Assembly (NCBI GenBank): GCA_021298245.1
Contig: JAJTDZ010000047.1
Coordinates: 1-36,254 of the forward strand
Length of the DNA: 36,254 bases
Reading direction: 5' to 3'
From: Algoriphagus sp.
GTDB lineage: Bacteria; Bacteroidota; Bacteroidia; Cytophagales; Cyclobacteriaceae
This document shows, piece after piece, positions 15,198-24,881 of the stretch (its first letter is position 1; each line of letters opens with the position of its first letter). A model generated the notes under the pieces. That model made no database searches. It was not told the origin of the DNA and was given only the letters and a program-made list of their open reading frames with translations. A program made the translations under genes and the position numbers.

Positions 15198-16150
15198 CTA
15201 GGCATGGGCTAGCATTTCCTCAATCAATTGTGTGTAGAATTCTTTAACCTCCATACCCATGGCCCTCACTTGTTGAGAAATTAGGCTAAAAAATCCCCTG
15301 TATCCTGTTGCAAAAAATAATCAATGCGTACGGCTCCTTTGCAGTGGAGTAAGGCATAGACTTTTTTAGCGATGCGCTCCACACGAGCTACCTCCTCCTC
15401 GGTCATGCGTCCAGGAGTGATTTCTTCGCATACCCCTGGAACGTATTTGGCTTCGTAGTCAAAAAATTCTTTACTGGACACAATTTCTGTTGCAGGAAGC
15501 ACGGTCACCTCCCCCTTTCCTTTGAAAATGCCTACAGAAAACTCCCGTCCTGCAACGAATTCTTCTACCAACACCTGTTCGTCTTCGGCAAAGGCTTTGG
15601 TCAAGGCCTCGGGCAACTCTTCCCATTGCTTCACCTTACTCATGCCAATGGAACTTCCTCCATTGTTGGGTTTGATAAAAAGAGGAAGGGTGAGTTCGGA
15701 TGAAATCCTAGAAACATGGGCAGGATCCTGCTCAAAAAGCTGCAGGGACCGGGCCACGTGCAATTCTGGGATAGACTGTACAATGGCTTTGGTGTAGCCC
15801 TTGTTCATGGTAATGGCCGAAGTCAATTGCCCGCAGGTGGTGTAGGGAATCTTGAGCATATCGAAATAACCGGCCAACTTGCCGTCTTCCCCTGGGGATC
15901 CATGGAGTATATTAAAAACTCCATCAAACACGATTTTCTTCCCCTCCAGGACAATGCTAAAGTCATTGAGATTTACGGGGATTTTTTCTCCTGTAGCCGT
16001 CTCGTAATACCAGTCTCCTGGAAAAACAAAGATTTTAAACACTTCGTAGCGCTCTCGATCTATGGTTTTTTCTACCACTGCTGCACTTTTCAAGGAGATT
16101 ACATATTCCCCCGTAAAGCCTCCAGTGACTAAGGCGATGTTCTTCTTCAT
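15198..16150 (-). pseudogene. ddl: D-alanine--D-alanine ligase, 3' end disrupted by deletion and frameshift
   Basis: The open frame (289 residues, stop at 15281) has the Ddl N-domain (NIALVTGGFTGEYVISLKSA), FDGVFNILHGSPGEDGKLAGYFDML and the ATP-grasp part (PLFIKPNNGGSSIGMSKVK, VLVEEFVAGREFSVG, EAKYVPGVCEEITPGRM, KGAVRIDYFLQQDTGDF). It then ends abruptly. The expected segment with the metal ligands (E-x-N in EVNTVPG) is missing. The true C-terminus appears straight after in another frame: SLISQQVRAMGMEVKEFY, then TQLIEEMLAHA, with TAG at 15198. So roughly 13-15 codons plus a frame have been lost near 15284-15292. The enzyme makes D-Ala-D-Ala for peptidoglycan and is normally essential, so either another copy exists, the frame is restored in the real genome, or the sequence has an error. 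Confidence 0.8.
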
Positions 16151-16227
16151 GACAGGAAAAATTTACCTTGCGAAATAGGGCATTTTCCAATTCCCTTCCA
16201 AAGATTTCGATTCCCTCCTAGGATTTA

Positions 16228-16235
16228 TATCTTTG
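16228..16235 (+). promoter_or_regulatory. -7 element upstream of the DPP-IV-type gene
   Basis: TATCTTTG, a full TAnnTTTG match 43 bases before the ATG, with TTTC at 16205-16208 as a near -33 element 19 bases upstream. Confidence 0.5.
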
Positions 16236-16278
16236 GCCTAACGTATTTGCAGGAAGTTTAGAATTATAATATAAGCAT

Positions 16279-18465
16279 ATGAAGAAGATTTGGCAAGTAG
16301 GAGTGTTGCTTTGGTGTGCACTTTTCTCATTTTCAATTCCAGCCCTAGCTCAAGAAGCCAAAAAGGTAAGTTTGGAGGATGTTTTCAAAAAAGGAACTTT
16401 TTCCCAAAAGTCTGTTTTTGGCATCAATTGGATGAAGGATGGCCTGTACTACAGCTCTTTGGTAGAGCGAGATGGATACCCTACCGTAGTGAAAATCAAT
16501 GTAAGTACAGGTGAGGAAGTAGGAGTTTTACTAGACGGCAGGTCCTTAGAAATTGACTTTTCCAGCTACAGTTTCAATGCGGATGAGACCAAGGCCCTGG
16601 TAGCCACAGCCGTAGAGCCCATCTACCGCCGTTCTTCCAAAGGAATTTATTATGTGGTAGATCTTGCCTCGGGTCAAAAACAGCAGCTGATGGGAGGAGA
16701 AAAAATCTCTTATGCCACCCTTTCTCCAGACAATACTCGCGTAGCCTTTGTCATGGACAACAACCTCTATGTAACGGAACTAGGCAGTCAAAAGGTCACT
16801 CGACTCACTGCTGACGGAGAGGCCAATAAAATCATCAATGGTGCTGCTGACTGGGTGTACGAGGAAGAATTCTCTATGGCTCAAGCCTTTAAATGGTCTC
16901 CGGATGGGAGGAAAATAGCCTTCATTCGATTTGACGAAAGCGATGTTCCTGAGTTCAACATGCAAACCTGGGGACCACTTTACCCCAAAGACTATAGATT
17001 CAAATACCCTAAGGCAGGGGAAAAAAATGCCTTGGTCAGCATTCATGTGGTAGACATGTCGAGTTTGGCGATACAGAAAATGGATGCAGGAACAGAAACA
17101 GACCAGTACCTGCCGAGATTGTATTGGACACAAGATTCCAACCAATTGGCCTTTATTCGACTCAATCGCCTGCAAAACCAATTGGATCTCCTTCATGCCA
17201 ATGCCAGCACAGGAGAGAGTAAACTCATCCTATCGGAAATTTCCAAAACCTACGTGGACCTAGACTACAACGATGACCTGCAGTACTTAAGCGATGGCAA
17301 TTCCTTTGTCCGTACCTCCGAGCAGGACGGCTACAAGCATGTCTATCATCACCGCATGGATGGCAGTTTGATTCGTCAACTTACTTCTGGGACCTGGGAA
17401 GTGAGTAGTATGGTAGGCATTGATGAAAAAGCCAAAAAACTCTACTACGTTTCTACCGAGGCATCTCCTTTGGAAAGAAATTTCTATGTCATCCAACTGG
17501 ATGGAAAGGGGAAAAAATCTCTTACTCCTGCCAAGGGCTCTCATACCATCAACATGAGCCCCGACTTTAGCTACTTTATAGATTACTACACCACCGCGGA
17601 TACTCCTGTAAAAGTCAGCCTTTACGAAGCCTCTGGAAAGGAGCGTAAAGTATTGGAAGACAACCAGGCCTTGAAAGACCGAATGGCCAGCTTTGCTCTT
17701 GGAAAAAAAGAGTTTTTCACCTTTCCAACAGTAGATGGCACCACCCTCAACGGGTACTTGATCAAGCCTGCAGACTTTGATCCCAACAAAAAATATCCAG
17801 TGCTTCTGTACGTGTATGGTGGTCCGGGCTCTCAAAATGTGCTCAACTCTTGGGGAGGATCTAGAGACTTTTGGCACCAGCACCTAGCCGCAGAAGGCTA
17901 CCTCGTCGCAAGTATTGACAACCGGGGAACGGGTGCAAGGGGCCGTGATTTTAAACACGCCACCTATGCCAATTTGGGCAAACTAGAAACCATCGACCAG
18001 ATAGAGGGAGCCAAGTTCTTGGCCAAGATGCCTTTTGTAGATCCTTCTCGAATTGGAATTTGGGGATGGTCCTATGGGGGCTACATGTCTTCCCTTTCCC
18101 TGATGATCGGTCATGAGGTGTTTAAAACAGCCATAGCGGTGGCCCCGGTGACTACCTGGAGGTACTACGACACCATCTACACCGAGCGCTACTTGCAGAC
18201 GCCCCAACTCAACCCTGCAGGCTACGATGACAACAGCCCCATCACCCATGTCAACAAGCTGAAGGGCAATTTACTATTGATCCATGGTACGGGAGATGAC
18301 AATGTACACTTTCAAAATGCGGTGGATTTGGTCAATGCCTTAATTGCAGCCAATAAGCAATTTGAATCTTTCTATTACCCCAACCGGAACCATGGGATTT
18401 CGGGCGGAAATACTACTTGGCACCTTTACACGCAGATGACCGACTTCTTGAAGAGAAAACTTTAA
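16279..18465 (+). CDS. Dipeptidyl peptidase IV-type S9 peptidase
   Basis: A 728-residue secreted serine peptidase. The signal peptide ends near PALAQEAKK (residue 25-27). Residues 40-480 form the beta-propeller (DPP-IV N domain) and carry DWVYEEEF at 191-198, whose Glu pair binds the free N-terminus of the substrate. The alpha/beta-hydrolase domain follows (LLYVYGGPGSQNV). It holds the nucleophile Ser598 in GWSYGGYM, Asp in GTGDDNVHF (about 674) and His705 in NRNHGISGG. Such enzymes cut X-Pro or X-Ala dipeptides from peptides in the periplasm. The length and all three catalytic residues are normal. It stands alone and is divergent from ddl. Confidence 0.96.
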   Translation: MKKIWQVGVLLWCALFSFSIPALAQEAKKVSLEDVFKKGTFSQKSVFGINWMKDGLYYSSLVERDGYPTVVKINVSTGEEVGVLLDGRSLEIDFSSYSFNADETKALVATAVEPIYRRSSKGIYYVVDLASGQKQQLMGGEKISYATLSPDNTRVAFVMDNNLYVTELGSQKVTRLTADGEANKIINGAADWVYEEEFSMAQAFKWSPDGRKIAFIRFDESDVPEFNMQTWGPLYPKDYRFKYPKAGEKNALVSIHVVDMSSLAIQKMDAGTETDQYLPRLYWTQDSNQLAFIRLNRLQNQLDLLHANASTGESKLILSEISKTYVDLDYNDDLQYLSDGNSFVRTSEQDGYKHVYHHRMDGSLIRQLTSGTWEVSSMVGIDEKAKKLYYVSTEASPLERNFYVIQLDGKGKKSLTPAKGSHTINMSPDFSYFIDYYTTADTPVKVSLYEASGKERKVLEDNQALKDRMASFALGKKEFFTFPTVDGTTLNGYLIKPADFDPNKKYPVLLYVYGGPGSQNVLNSWGGSRDFWHQHLAAEGYLVASIDNRGTGARGRDFKHATYANLGKLETIDQIEGAKFLAKMPFVDPSRIGIWGWSYGGYMSSLSLMIGHEVFKTAIAVAPVTTWRYYDTIYTERYLQTPQLNPAGYDDNSPITHVNKLKGNLLLIHGTGDDNVHFQNAVDLVNALIAANKQFESFYYPNRNHGISGGNTTWHLYTQMTDFLKRKL

Positions 18466-18517
18466 TTAGTCTTTGGATTTATAGAAATCCTCGACATGGC
18501 GTTGGAAAATTTATTCC

Positions 18518-18757
18518 TTAAGCAATCTTTATTTGATCCAAGTAGAATTTCATTCGGGTATGGTTTCTTTCCAAAAAATCAACCCGCTCGATTTGATCCA
18601 ACTTGTGATTGTAAAATACCTCTATAAAATCCTTTCTTAAAAGGTACAGGTTTACCTTGTAGGAATAGTAGCGAATCCCAACCACAAAGCTGCCATGCAG
18701 GTAGAGAACTTTGACTTTTTCTGTCAACGTTAGCGCACTGAATTCTTCCTTAACCAC
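18518..18757 (-). CDS. Small conserved Bacteroidota protein of unknown function
   Basis: 79 residues, starting with GTG at 18757 (no ATG is available in the frame). It is rich in Tyr, Lys and Asp with a VVGIRYYSYKVNLYLL core and a FIEVFYNHKLDQIERVDFLERNHTRMKFYLDQIKI end. I know similar short proteins as conserved hypotheticals in Cytophagales and Flavobacteriia. It has no signal peptide. It is convergent with the DPP-IV gene and divergent from the NlpC/P60 gene. The function is unknown. Confidence 0.7.
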   Translation of the reverse strand: MVKEEFSALTLTEKVKVLYLHGSFVVGIRYYSYKVNLYLLRKDFIEVFYNHKLDQIERVDFLERNHTRMKFYLDQIKIA

Positions 18758-18920
18758 GATAGAGAAAAATGAGTAGCACGAAGTTAATCAAATCGAAAAT
18801 AATCCCCTACGTTTTTCTAGCTGCTGCCCGGAAAACCTTGAGATAGAAGTAAAATAGGGAGAGGGAAAGGGGATTCTTGAATTTCTGCTATCAAAGGGTT
18901 AAACTTGACCTAGAATATTT

Positions 18921-19418
18921 ATGGTACTCTTGAAACGCTCGTCTTTTTTTGCTCCTAGCTTACCGGTGCTTTTGCTGCTCTCCCTGGTTCTAAGTTCGAG
19001 TTGCTCCAGCAAGCGTAGGATTTCCAAATCCTCTCCCGAGTTTACCATTATCCAATCGGCCAAGTCCTACTTGGGCACCCCTTACTTATACGGGGGCACC
19101 ACCCGATCGGGCATAGATTGCTCTGCCTTGGTGCTCCACTCCTTCTCTTCGGTGGGCATGGCTCTTCCCAGGAGATCTGAGGACCAGAGCGAAGTGGGAA
19201 AAAAAATAAACCCTTCAAAAATTCGGCCTGGAGACGTTTTATTTTTTGCTACCGGTAAAAAGAAAAAGGAAGTAACCCATACGGCAATCGTCACTGAGGT
19301 GGATAAAAAAGACGTTCGCTTTATTCATGCATCTACTTCCAAGGGCGTCACTCAAGATTACCTGAGTTCAAACTATTGGAACAAGGCTTTTCTTTTTGCA
19401 AGAAGATTTTTGAAGTGA
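18921..19418 (+). CDS. NlpC/P60 (C40) family peptidase, lipoprotein
   Basis: A 165-residue cell-wall hydrolase. Its N-terminus is a lipoprotein signal ending in LSSSC (Cys28), followed by a short basic linker. The NlpC/P60 domain covers about residues 40-165. It has TPYLYGGTTRSGIDCSALV with the catalytic Cys67, RPGDVLFFATG, His120 in VTHTAIVTE and His136 in RFIHAST. Members cut peptide bonds in peptidoglycan stem peptides, often gamma-D-Glu-diaminopimelate. It is attached to a membrane facing the periplasm. It has no close operon partner; a promoter-separated atpD follows. Confidence 0.93.
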   Translation: MVLLKRSSFFAPSLPVLLLLSLVLSSSCSSKRRISKSSPEFTIIQSAKSYLGTPYLYGGTTRSGIDCSALVLHSFSSVGMALPRRSEDQSEVGKKINPSKIRPGDVLFFATGKKKKEVTHTAIVTEVDKKDVRFIHASTSKGVTQDYLSSNYWNKAFLFARRFLK

Positions 19419-19496
19419 AGATCGCTTTTCAGGAATTATTGATCTAAAACGTAACCCCTGGAGTGCAATCATTTTAGATTAATTTTCCAAATATCC

Positions 19497-21075
<1,579 letters not shown>

Positions 21076-21107
21076 TCTTGGGGTCTTGCTATTGAATAAA
21101 GATAATC

Positions 21108-21353
21108 ATGCGCTTAGAAATCGTTACGCCAGATAAAAAGGTATTCCAAGGAGAAGTTAGTGAAGCTACCTTTCCAGGAGCCTTAGGAGCATTTCAGGTG
21201 CTTCAAAACCACGCACCTATCGTGTCCGCCTTGTCCAAAGGAACCATCTCCTTCACTACAGCGGAAGGAAAACAGGCCATAGAAGTGCTGGGAGGTGTAG
21301 TGGAGGTAAAACAAAACGACATAGTCGTCCTCGCAGAAAAAGTAGTAGATTAA
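21108..21353 (+). CDS. atpC: F1 ATP synthase subunit epsilon (short form)
   Basis: An 81-residue subunit: MRLEIVTPDKKVFQGEV, then FPGALGAFQVLQNHAPIVSAL and GGVVEVKQNDIVVLAEKVVD, the N-terminal beta-sandwich of epsilon. The C-terminal helical hairpin that inhibits ATP hydrolysis in E. coli (about 50 residues more) is absent, which is the usual form in this phylum. It follows atpD on the same mRNA and is closed by a strong terminator. Confidence 0.97.
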   Translation: MRLEIVTPDKKVFQGEVSEATFPGALGAFQVLQNHAPIVSALSKGTISFTTAEGKQAIEVLGGVVEVKQNDIVVLAEKVVD

Positions 21354-21372
21354 ACTACAATTCAAATCACTT

Positions 21373-21404
21373 AAGGTCCAATGCTGGCATTGGACCTTTT
21401 TTTT
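21373..21404 (+). terminator. Rho-independent terminator after atpC
   Basis: AAGGTCCAATGC and GCATTGGACCTT make a 12-bp perfect stem with a 2-base gap, followed by eight Ts. Confidence 0.95.
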
Positions 21405-21431
21405 GTACCTGCCTTACTTTTTAGGTTTTCA

Positions 21432-21461
21432 TTGCATATTAAAAGATAAGGTGTACATTTG
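21432..21461 (+). promoter_or_regulatory. Promoter of rpsU
   Basis: TTG (21432-21434) and TACATTTG (21454-21461) are 19 bases apart. The expected transcription start near 21467 leaves a leader of about 19 bases that consists almost only of the Shine-Dalgarno-like stretch. Confidence 0.7.
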
Positions 21462-21467
21462 CGACAC

Positions 21468-21478
21468 GAAAGGGGGTG
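21468..21478 (+). promoter_or_regulatory. Extended Shine-Dalgarno sequence of rpsU
   Basis: GAAAGGGGGTG pairs over 11 bases with the 16S 3' end (complement GAAAGGAGGTG); the one difference gives a G-U pair. It is seven bases from the ATG. Most genes in this window lack any such site. It also decides the start: ATG 21486, not the TTG at 21459. Confidence 0.75.
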
Positions 21479-21485
21479 TACAACT

Positions 21486-21680
21486 ATGATCATTGTAAAC
21501 ATTAAGGAAAACGAATCCATTGACAAGGCGCTAAAGCGTTTTAAAAAGAAATTTGATAAAACAGGTGCGGTTCGTGAATTGAGAGCCAGACAGGCCTTCA
21601 CCAAACCTTCCGTAAAAAGAAGAGACGAGATCATTAGAGCTGCGTATAGACAGAAACTTCAAAACGAAATAATGAAGTAA
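21486..21680 (+). CDS. rpsU: 30S ribosomal protein bS21
   Basis: A 64-residue basic protein (MIIVNIKENESIDKALKRF, KKFDKTGAVRELRARQAF) of normal bS21 form. The start at 21486 is set by the family's MIIV beginning and the strong ribosome-binding site. In Bacteroidota ribosomes, bS21 together with bS6 and bS18 helps to hide the anti-Shine-Dalgarno end of 16S rRNA; published work on Flavobacterium johnsoniae links this to self-control of rpsU through its unusual Shine-Dalgarno site. Its own terminator follows at 21698. Confidence 0.97.
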   Translation: MIIVNIKENESIDKALKRFKKKFDKTGAVRELRARQAFTKPSVKRRDEIIRAAYRQKLQNEIMK

Positions 21681-21697
21681 CGTCAACTTGCAAGATT

Positions 21698-21733
21698 TAA
21701 AAAGCACAGGCCTTACCGCTTGTGCTTTTTTTA
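21698..21733 (+). terminator. Rho-independent terminator after rpsU
   Basis: AAAAAGCACA and TGTGCTTTTTTT form a stem around a loop that can itself pair GG with CC, ending in a T tract, about 20 bases after the stop. Confidence 0.9.
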
Positions 21734-21861
21734 TGCCTAGATTTTTTCCAATTCCAACAACTTTTCAGTAGAGCTTTCGCGTTAAAATCTGGAGAGAAAG
21801 ATGACTTACCTCAGAAGGCGGATTAAAATTTTAGCTTATATTCCCTAAGATTTTCTTTTCC

Positions 21862-22746
21862 ATGATTGATTCGTTTATCAACTACCTAGAGCACGAAAAA
21901 AGAAGTAGTACCCACACGGTAGTGGCGTATCGCCAGGATTTGGAGCAAGCCTTGGCATTTGTTTCTCAATCTTTTTCTGTGGACAACTTAGAGTCATGTT
22001 CCCACGGAGAATTGCGGGCCTGGGTGATCGATCTAGTAGAGCAAGGATTTAGCCAGACCACAGTCAATAGAAAATTGGCCACACTACGCTCTTTTTATAA
22101 ATTTTTAATGCGCTCCAAACTCATAGCCAAAGATCCGACCTACAAATTAAAGTCCCTAAAAACTCCCAAAAAACTACCTGAATTTTTACAAGAAACGACC
22201 ATAAGTGATATTTTGGAGACTGAGGTATACGCCCCTACTTTTGAAGGTCAGCGGGACCGCATGGTGTTGGAATTTCTATACCTTACCGGAGTACGACTAT
22301 CGGAGCTCACTTCTCTGAAGTGGAAAGACATTCGTCTGGCCGAGGAACAAGTAAAGGTCTTGGGTAAACGGCAAAAAGAGCGCATCATCCCCTTGACTAA
22401 ATCCCTGCAGCAACACTTGGTGAGATACCAACAAAAGGTGGAAGAAAGGTTTTCAGCACCCGAAGCAGACACCCCATTTATCCTGAGCAATACTGGAGGC
22501 AAGGCATACTCCGTGTTGATTTACCGCATCGTCAGGCAGTACCTTGATCTTTTTGCACAGACCACCAAAAGAAGCCCCCACTTGTTGCGACATACTTTTG
22601 CCACGCATTTATTAAATAAGGGAGCAGATTTGAATGCAGTCAAAGACTTGTTGGGCCATGCCAACTTGGCTGCAACCCAAATCTATACCCATAATTCCAT
22701 GGAAAAACTTAAGGCAGTGTTTGACCAAGCACATCCTAAAGCCTAA
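21862..22746 (+). CDS. xerC: XerC/XerD-type tyrosine recombinase
   Basis: A 294-residue recombinase with the usual two-domain build. The N-terminal SAM-like core-binding domain runs to about residue 90 (INYLEHEKRSSTHTVVAYRQDL, TTVNRKLATLRSFYKFL). The catalytic domain has Arg145 in LTGVRLSEL, Lys in LGKRQKERIIPL, His240-LLR243 in HLLRHTFATHLL, a GHANLAATQIYTH block and the nucleophile Tyr275. These fit the chromosome-dimer resolvases XerC/XerD. The position between rpsU and hpf is a conserved neighbourhood in Bacteroidota and speaks for a housekeeping role, not for a mobile element. The choice between XerC and XerD is not certain. Confidence 0.88.
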   Translation: MIDSFINYLEHEKRSSTHTVVAYRQDLEQALAFVSQSFSVDNLESCSHGELRAWVIDLVEQGFSQTTVNRKLATLRSFYKFLMRSKLIAKDPTYKLKSLKTPKKLPEFLQETTISDILETEVYAPTFEGQRDRMVLEFLYLTGVRLSELTSLKWKDIRLAEEQVKVLGKRQKERIIPLTKSLQQHLVRYQQKVEERFSAPEADTPFILSNTGGKAYSVLIYRIVRQYLDLFAQTTKRSPHLLRHTFATHLLNKGADLNAVKDLLGHANLAATQIYTHNSMEKLKAVFDQAHPKA

Positions 22747-22779
22747 CTATTTATCTTTTTATTTTTAACTTCTTTCGAC

Positions 22780-23085
22780 ATGAAACTTCAAATGCACTCC
22801 ATCCACTTTGTTGCCGATCAAAAATTGATCGATTTCATTCAAAAAAAAGCTGATAAGCTGGATACTTTTTATGACCGCATTATTGACGGGGAGGTATTTA
22901 TGCGGCTGGATAAAAATGAAAAAAACCAAAATAAACTGGTAGAAATCATGCTGAATCTTCCCGGCAAACAACTTTTTGCGAAGCACCAAGACGATACCTT
23001 TGAAGCAGCTGCTGACGAAGCCTTAGAGGGCTTGAGGTCACAACTTCAAAAGTACAAGGACAAAATCCTTTTGGCCAATCATTGA
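22780..23085 (+). CDS. hpf: Ribosome hibernation promoting factor (short form)
   Basis: A 101-residue HPF/RaiA-family protein (MKLQMHSIHFVADQKLIDFI, GEVFMRLDKNEKNQNKLVEIML, DDTFEAAADEALEGLRSQLQKYKDK) of the short type that lacks the dimerising C-terminal domain. It binds the 30S decoding region in stationary phase and blocks translation. It starts 33 bases after the xerC stop, probably in the same operon. Its stop is only two bases from the stop of the convergent GT39 gene. Confidence 0.93.
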   Translation: MKLQMHSIHFVADQKLIDFIQKKADKLDTFYDRIIDGEVFMRLDKNEKNQNKLVEIMLNLPGKQLFAKHQDDTFEAAADEALEGLRSQLQKYKDKILLANH

Positions 23086-23087
23086 AG

Positions 23088-24770
23088 TTAATCTCCGACA
23101 GCCTGTGCTGTAGATTTTTTCTCCAAGAAAAAATAAGTAGTAACGTTTTCTGGTAAACTAGCCTCAAAAGAAGGATGAGGATAGGCGAGCAATAAGCTGG
23201 GAATGGCCTTTGATTTCCACTCCTGACTTAGTACCTCTTGCTTGTAGCGCACAGTGTCATCATCCGACAAGAGCTTGTCCTCCACGATTAAATAGGAATA
23301 GGAAGGGGCCAACTCTTTCCATTTTTCTTTAGGCAGGTCTACCACCTGGTAACCTGGTCCAAGGCTCATTCTGATTTTACTTCCTACATGCAGATTGCCA
23401 ACAAATCCAATGGGCGCATCCAAGGCTCTATCTTTTAGCTTGACATTCGCTTGCTCCCCTTGGTGTGGCAAGGAAATCAAGCGAGTAATGCCTGTTACTA
23501 GGAAAAACAGCATCAATACCGAAATAGCAAGCAGCTTGGGAGGTAGGACGGCATGCCGAAAGAATGTCCCTACACCATAGCCTAAAAATAGAATTCCCAA
23601 AACAACGTAGGCAAACGACCATCCCCCACTAGCCCCGGTACCTAAAAACCAGGCATTCAGCCCGACCAGAAGGGCCACCAAAGAAAGTAGGAGGACTGCG
23701 GCTATCTTCAGCCCTTTTGCTCGATCCAAGCCTCCACCACGAACTAGAATCCAAGCAAGCCACAGCGCCAACACTGGCATTACAGGCAGCAAGTAGCGCT
23801 CGTAAAATTTGCTAGTGAGTGCACCCATGCCCACAATTGCCAGTCCCCAGAGGAGTACAAAGGCAAAAAACTGTGGATTTTCCTTCCAGGTGGTAGCCAA
23901 GGTGCTCTTTAATTTAAGAAGCGCTAAGGCTGCCCAAGGCAGGAACATGCCCACTAACAGCAATGAGACTACTGTTCCATTTTGAAGCACCAACAACACT
24001 CGAGACGTCACACGCGTACCCACCTGATCTTCCAAGAAACTGGCCAGAAAAACAGGGCCATGGAGCTGCCACATGGCCACAAACCAGAACAAGGCAATGC
24101 CTATCGCCACAAGCAGGGCGGGTAAATACAGCAGCTTTTTCCAAGAAATCCGCTGCCAAGGATTAAAACGTAAATATAAGATGCCTATACCTCCTAGAGC
24201 CACGGCTGGAAGCCCCTTCACTTCGAAGGCCAGCGCTAGGCCGAGGTAGAGCAACCAGAGGTATTTCTTTTCGGCATGCATTCCATCGCGAAGAAGCCCA
24301 ACAACGCCAAGGGCGCTGCCTGTAAGGGTCAGCACCAAGAGCACGTCGGGGATGGAGCGGGTAGCAGCAAAAATGAGAATGGGATTGGAGGCAGAGATCA
24401 AGGCTGCGAGGCCGGCGATTTTACGGTCACCAAAAAGCACCTTGCCCAGTAGGTAAGTCAAGCCCACCGTAGCCGCTCCGGCGAGCAGGAAGAAAATTCG
24501 GGAACCCAAAGCATGCACTCCAAAGAGTTTGAATCCTGCGAGCACCGCCCAGTAGGTAAGGATGGGTTTTTTGAAGCGCAAATCCCCGGAACCCAAGTAG
24601 GTGGTCAGGTAATCTCCGTTTTGCAGCATTTTTACTGCCGCATCTCGGTAGTAGATTTCGTCGGGGTAATGCAGGTGAAAATCTAGCGCAAAAGGTCCCA
24701 CCAGGCCACAAAAAAGGAGTAGCAGCACCCAGGGATTGGAAATCACAGCAGAAGATGGAGCAGTGCGCAT
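23088..24770 (-). CDS. GT39-family (ArnT/PMT-like) glycosyltransferase
   Basis: A 560-residue inner-membrane GT-C enzyme, starting at ATG 24770 (the open frame begins two codons earlier with TTG). The acidic motif after the first membrane helix, HYPDEIYYRDAAVKML, is the expected catalytic loop of the family. There are about 11-12 membrane helices to residue 450 and a periplasmic C-terminal domain. Family members transfer a sugar from a polyprenyl-phosphate donor to lipid A, protein or another glycan on the periplasmic side. It is divergent from a GT2 gene and a flippase-like gene that could make and flip its donor. A TATCTTTG element sits three bases before the ATG. Confidence 0.85.
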   Translation of the reverse strand: MRTAPSSAVISNPWVLLLLFCGLVGPFALDFHLHYPDEIYYRDAAVKMLQNGDYLTTYLGSGDLRFKKPILTYWAVLAGFKLFGVHALGSRIFFLLAGAATVGLTYLLGKVLFGDRKIAGLAALISASNPILIFAATRSIPDVLLVLTLTGSALGVVGLLRDGMHAEKKYLWLLYLGLALAFEVKGLPAVALGGIGILYLRFNPWQRISWKKLLYLPALLVAIGIALFWFVAMWQLHGPVFLASFLEDQVGTRVTSRVLLVLQNGTVVSLLLVGMFLPWAALALLKLKSTLATTWKENPQFFAFVLLWGLAIVGMGALTSKFYERYLLPVMPVLALWLAWILVRGGGLDRAKGLKIAAVLLLSLVALLVGLNAWFLGTGASGGWSFAYVVLGILFLGYGVGTFFRHAVLPPKLLAISVLMLFFLVTGITRLISLPHQGEQANVKLKDRALDAPIGFVGNLHVGSKIRMSLGPGYQVVDLPKEKWKELAPSYSYLIVEDKLLSDDDTVRYKQEVLSQEWKSKAIPSLLLAYPHPSFEASLPENVTTYFFLEKKSTAQAVGD

Positions 24771-24832
24771 GCCCAAAGATACTGCAGGTAGCTGGGATTT
24801 TTGGGTGGATTTGCTGTAAAAACAGGAAGCAT

Positions 24833-24864
24833 TTTGACCAACTGCAGTTAAAAAAGTACTTTTG
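24833..24864 (+). promoter_or_regulatory. Promoter of the GT2-flippase operon
   Basis: TTTG (24833-24836) and TACTTTTG (24857-24864) are separated by 20 bases, 17 bases before the ATG at 24882, giving a leader of about 11 bases. Confidence 0.7.
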
Positions 24865-24881
24865 AGGAATCCTTTGCTCCT

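Noticed and set aside
21862..22746. Tyrosine recombinase as integrase of a mobile element
   Set aside because: It lies between rpsU and hpf, a typical housekeeping position, and no attachment sites or cargo genes are seen.
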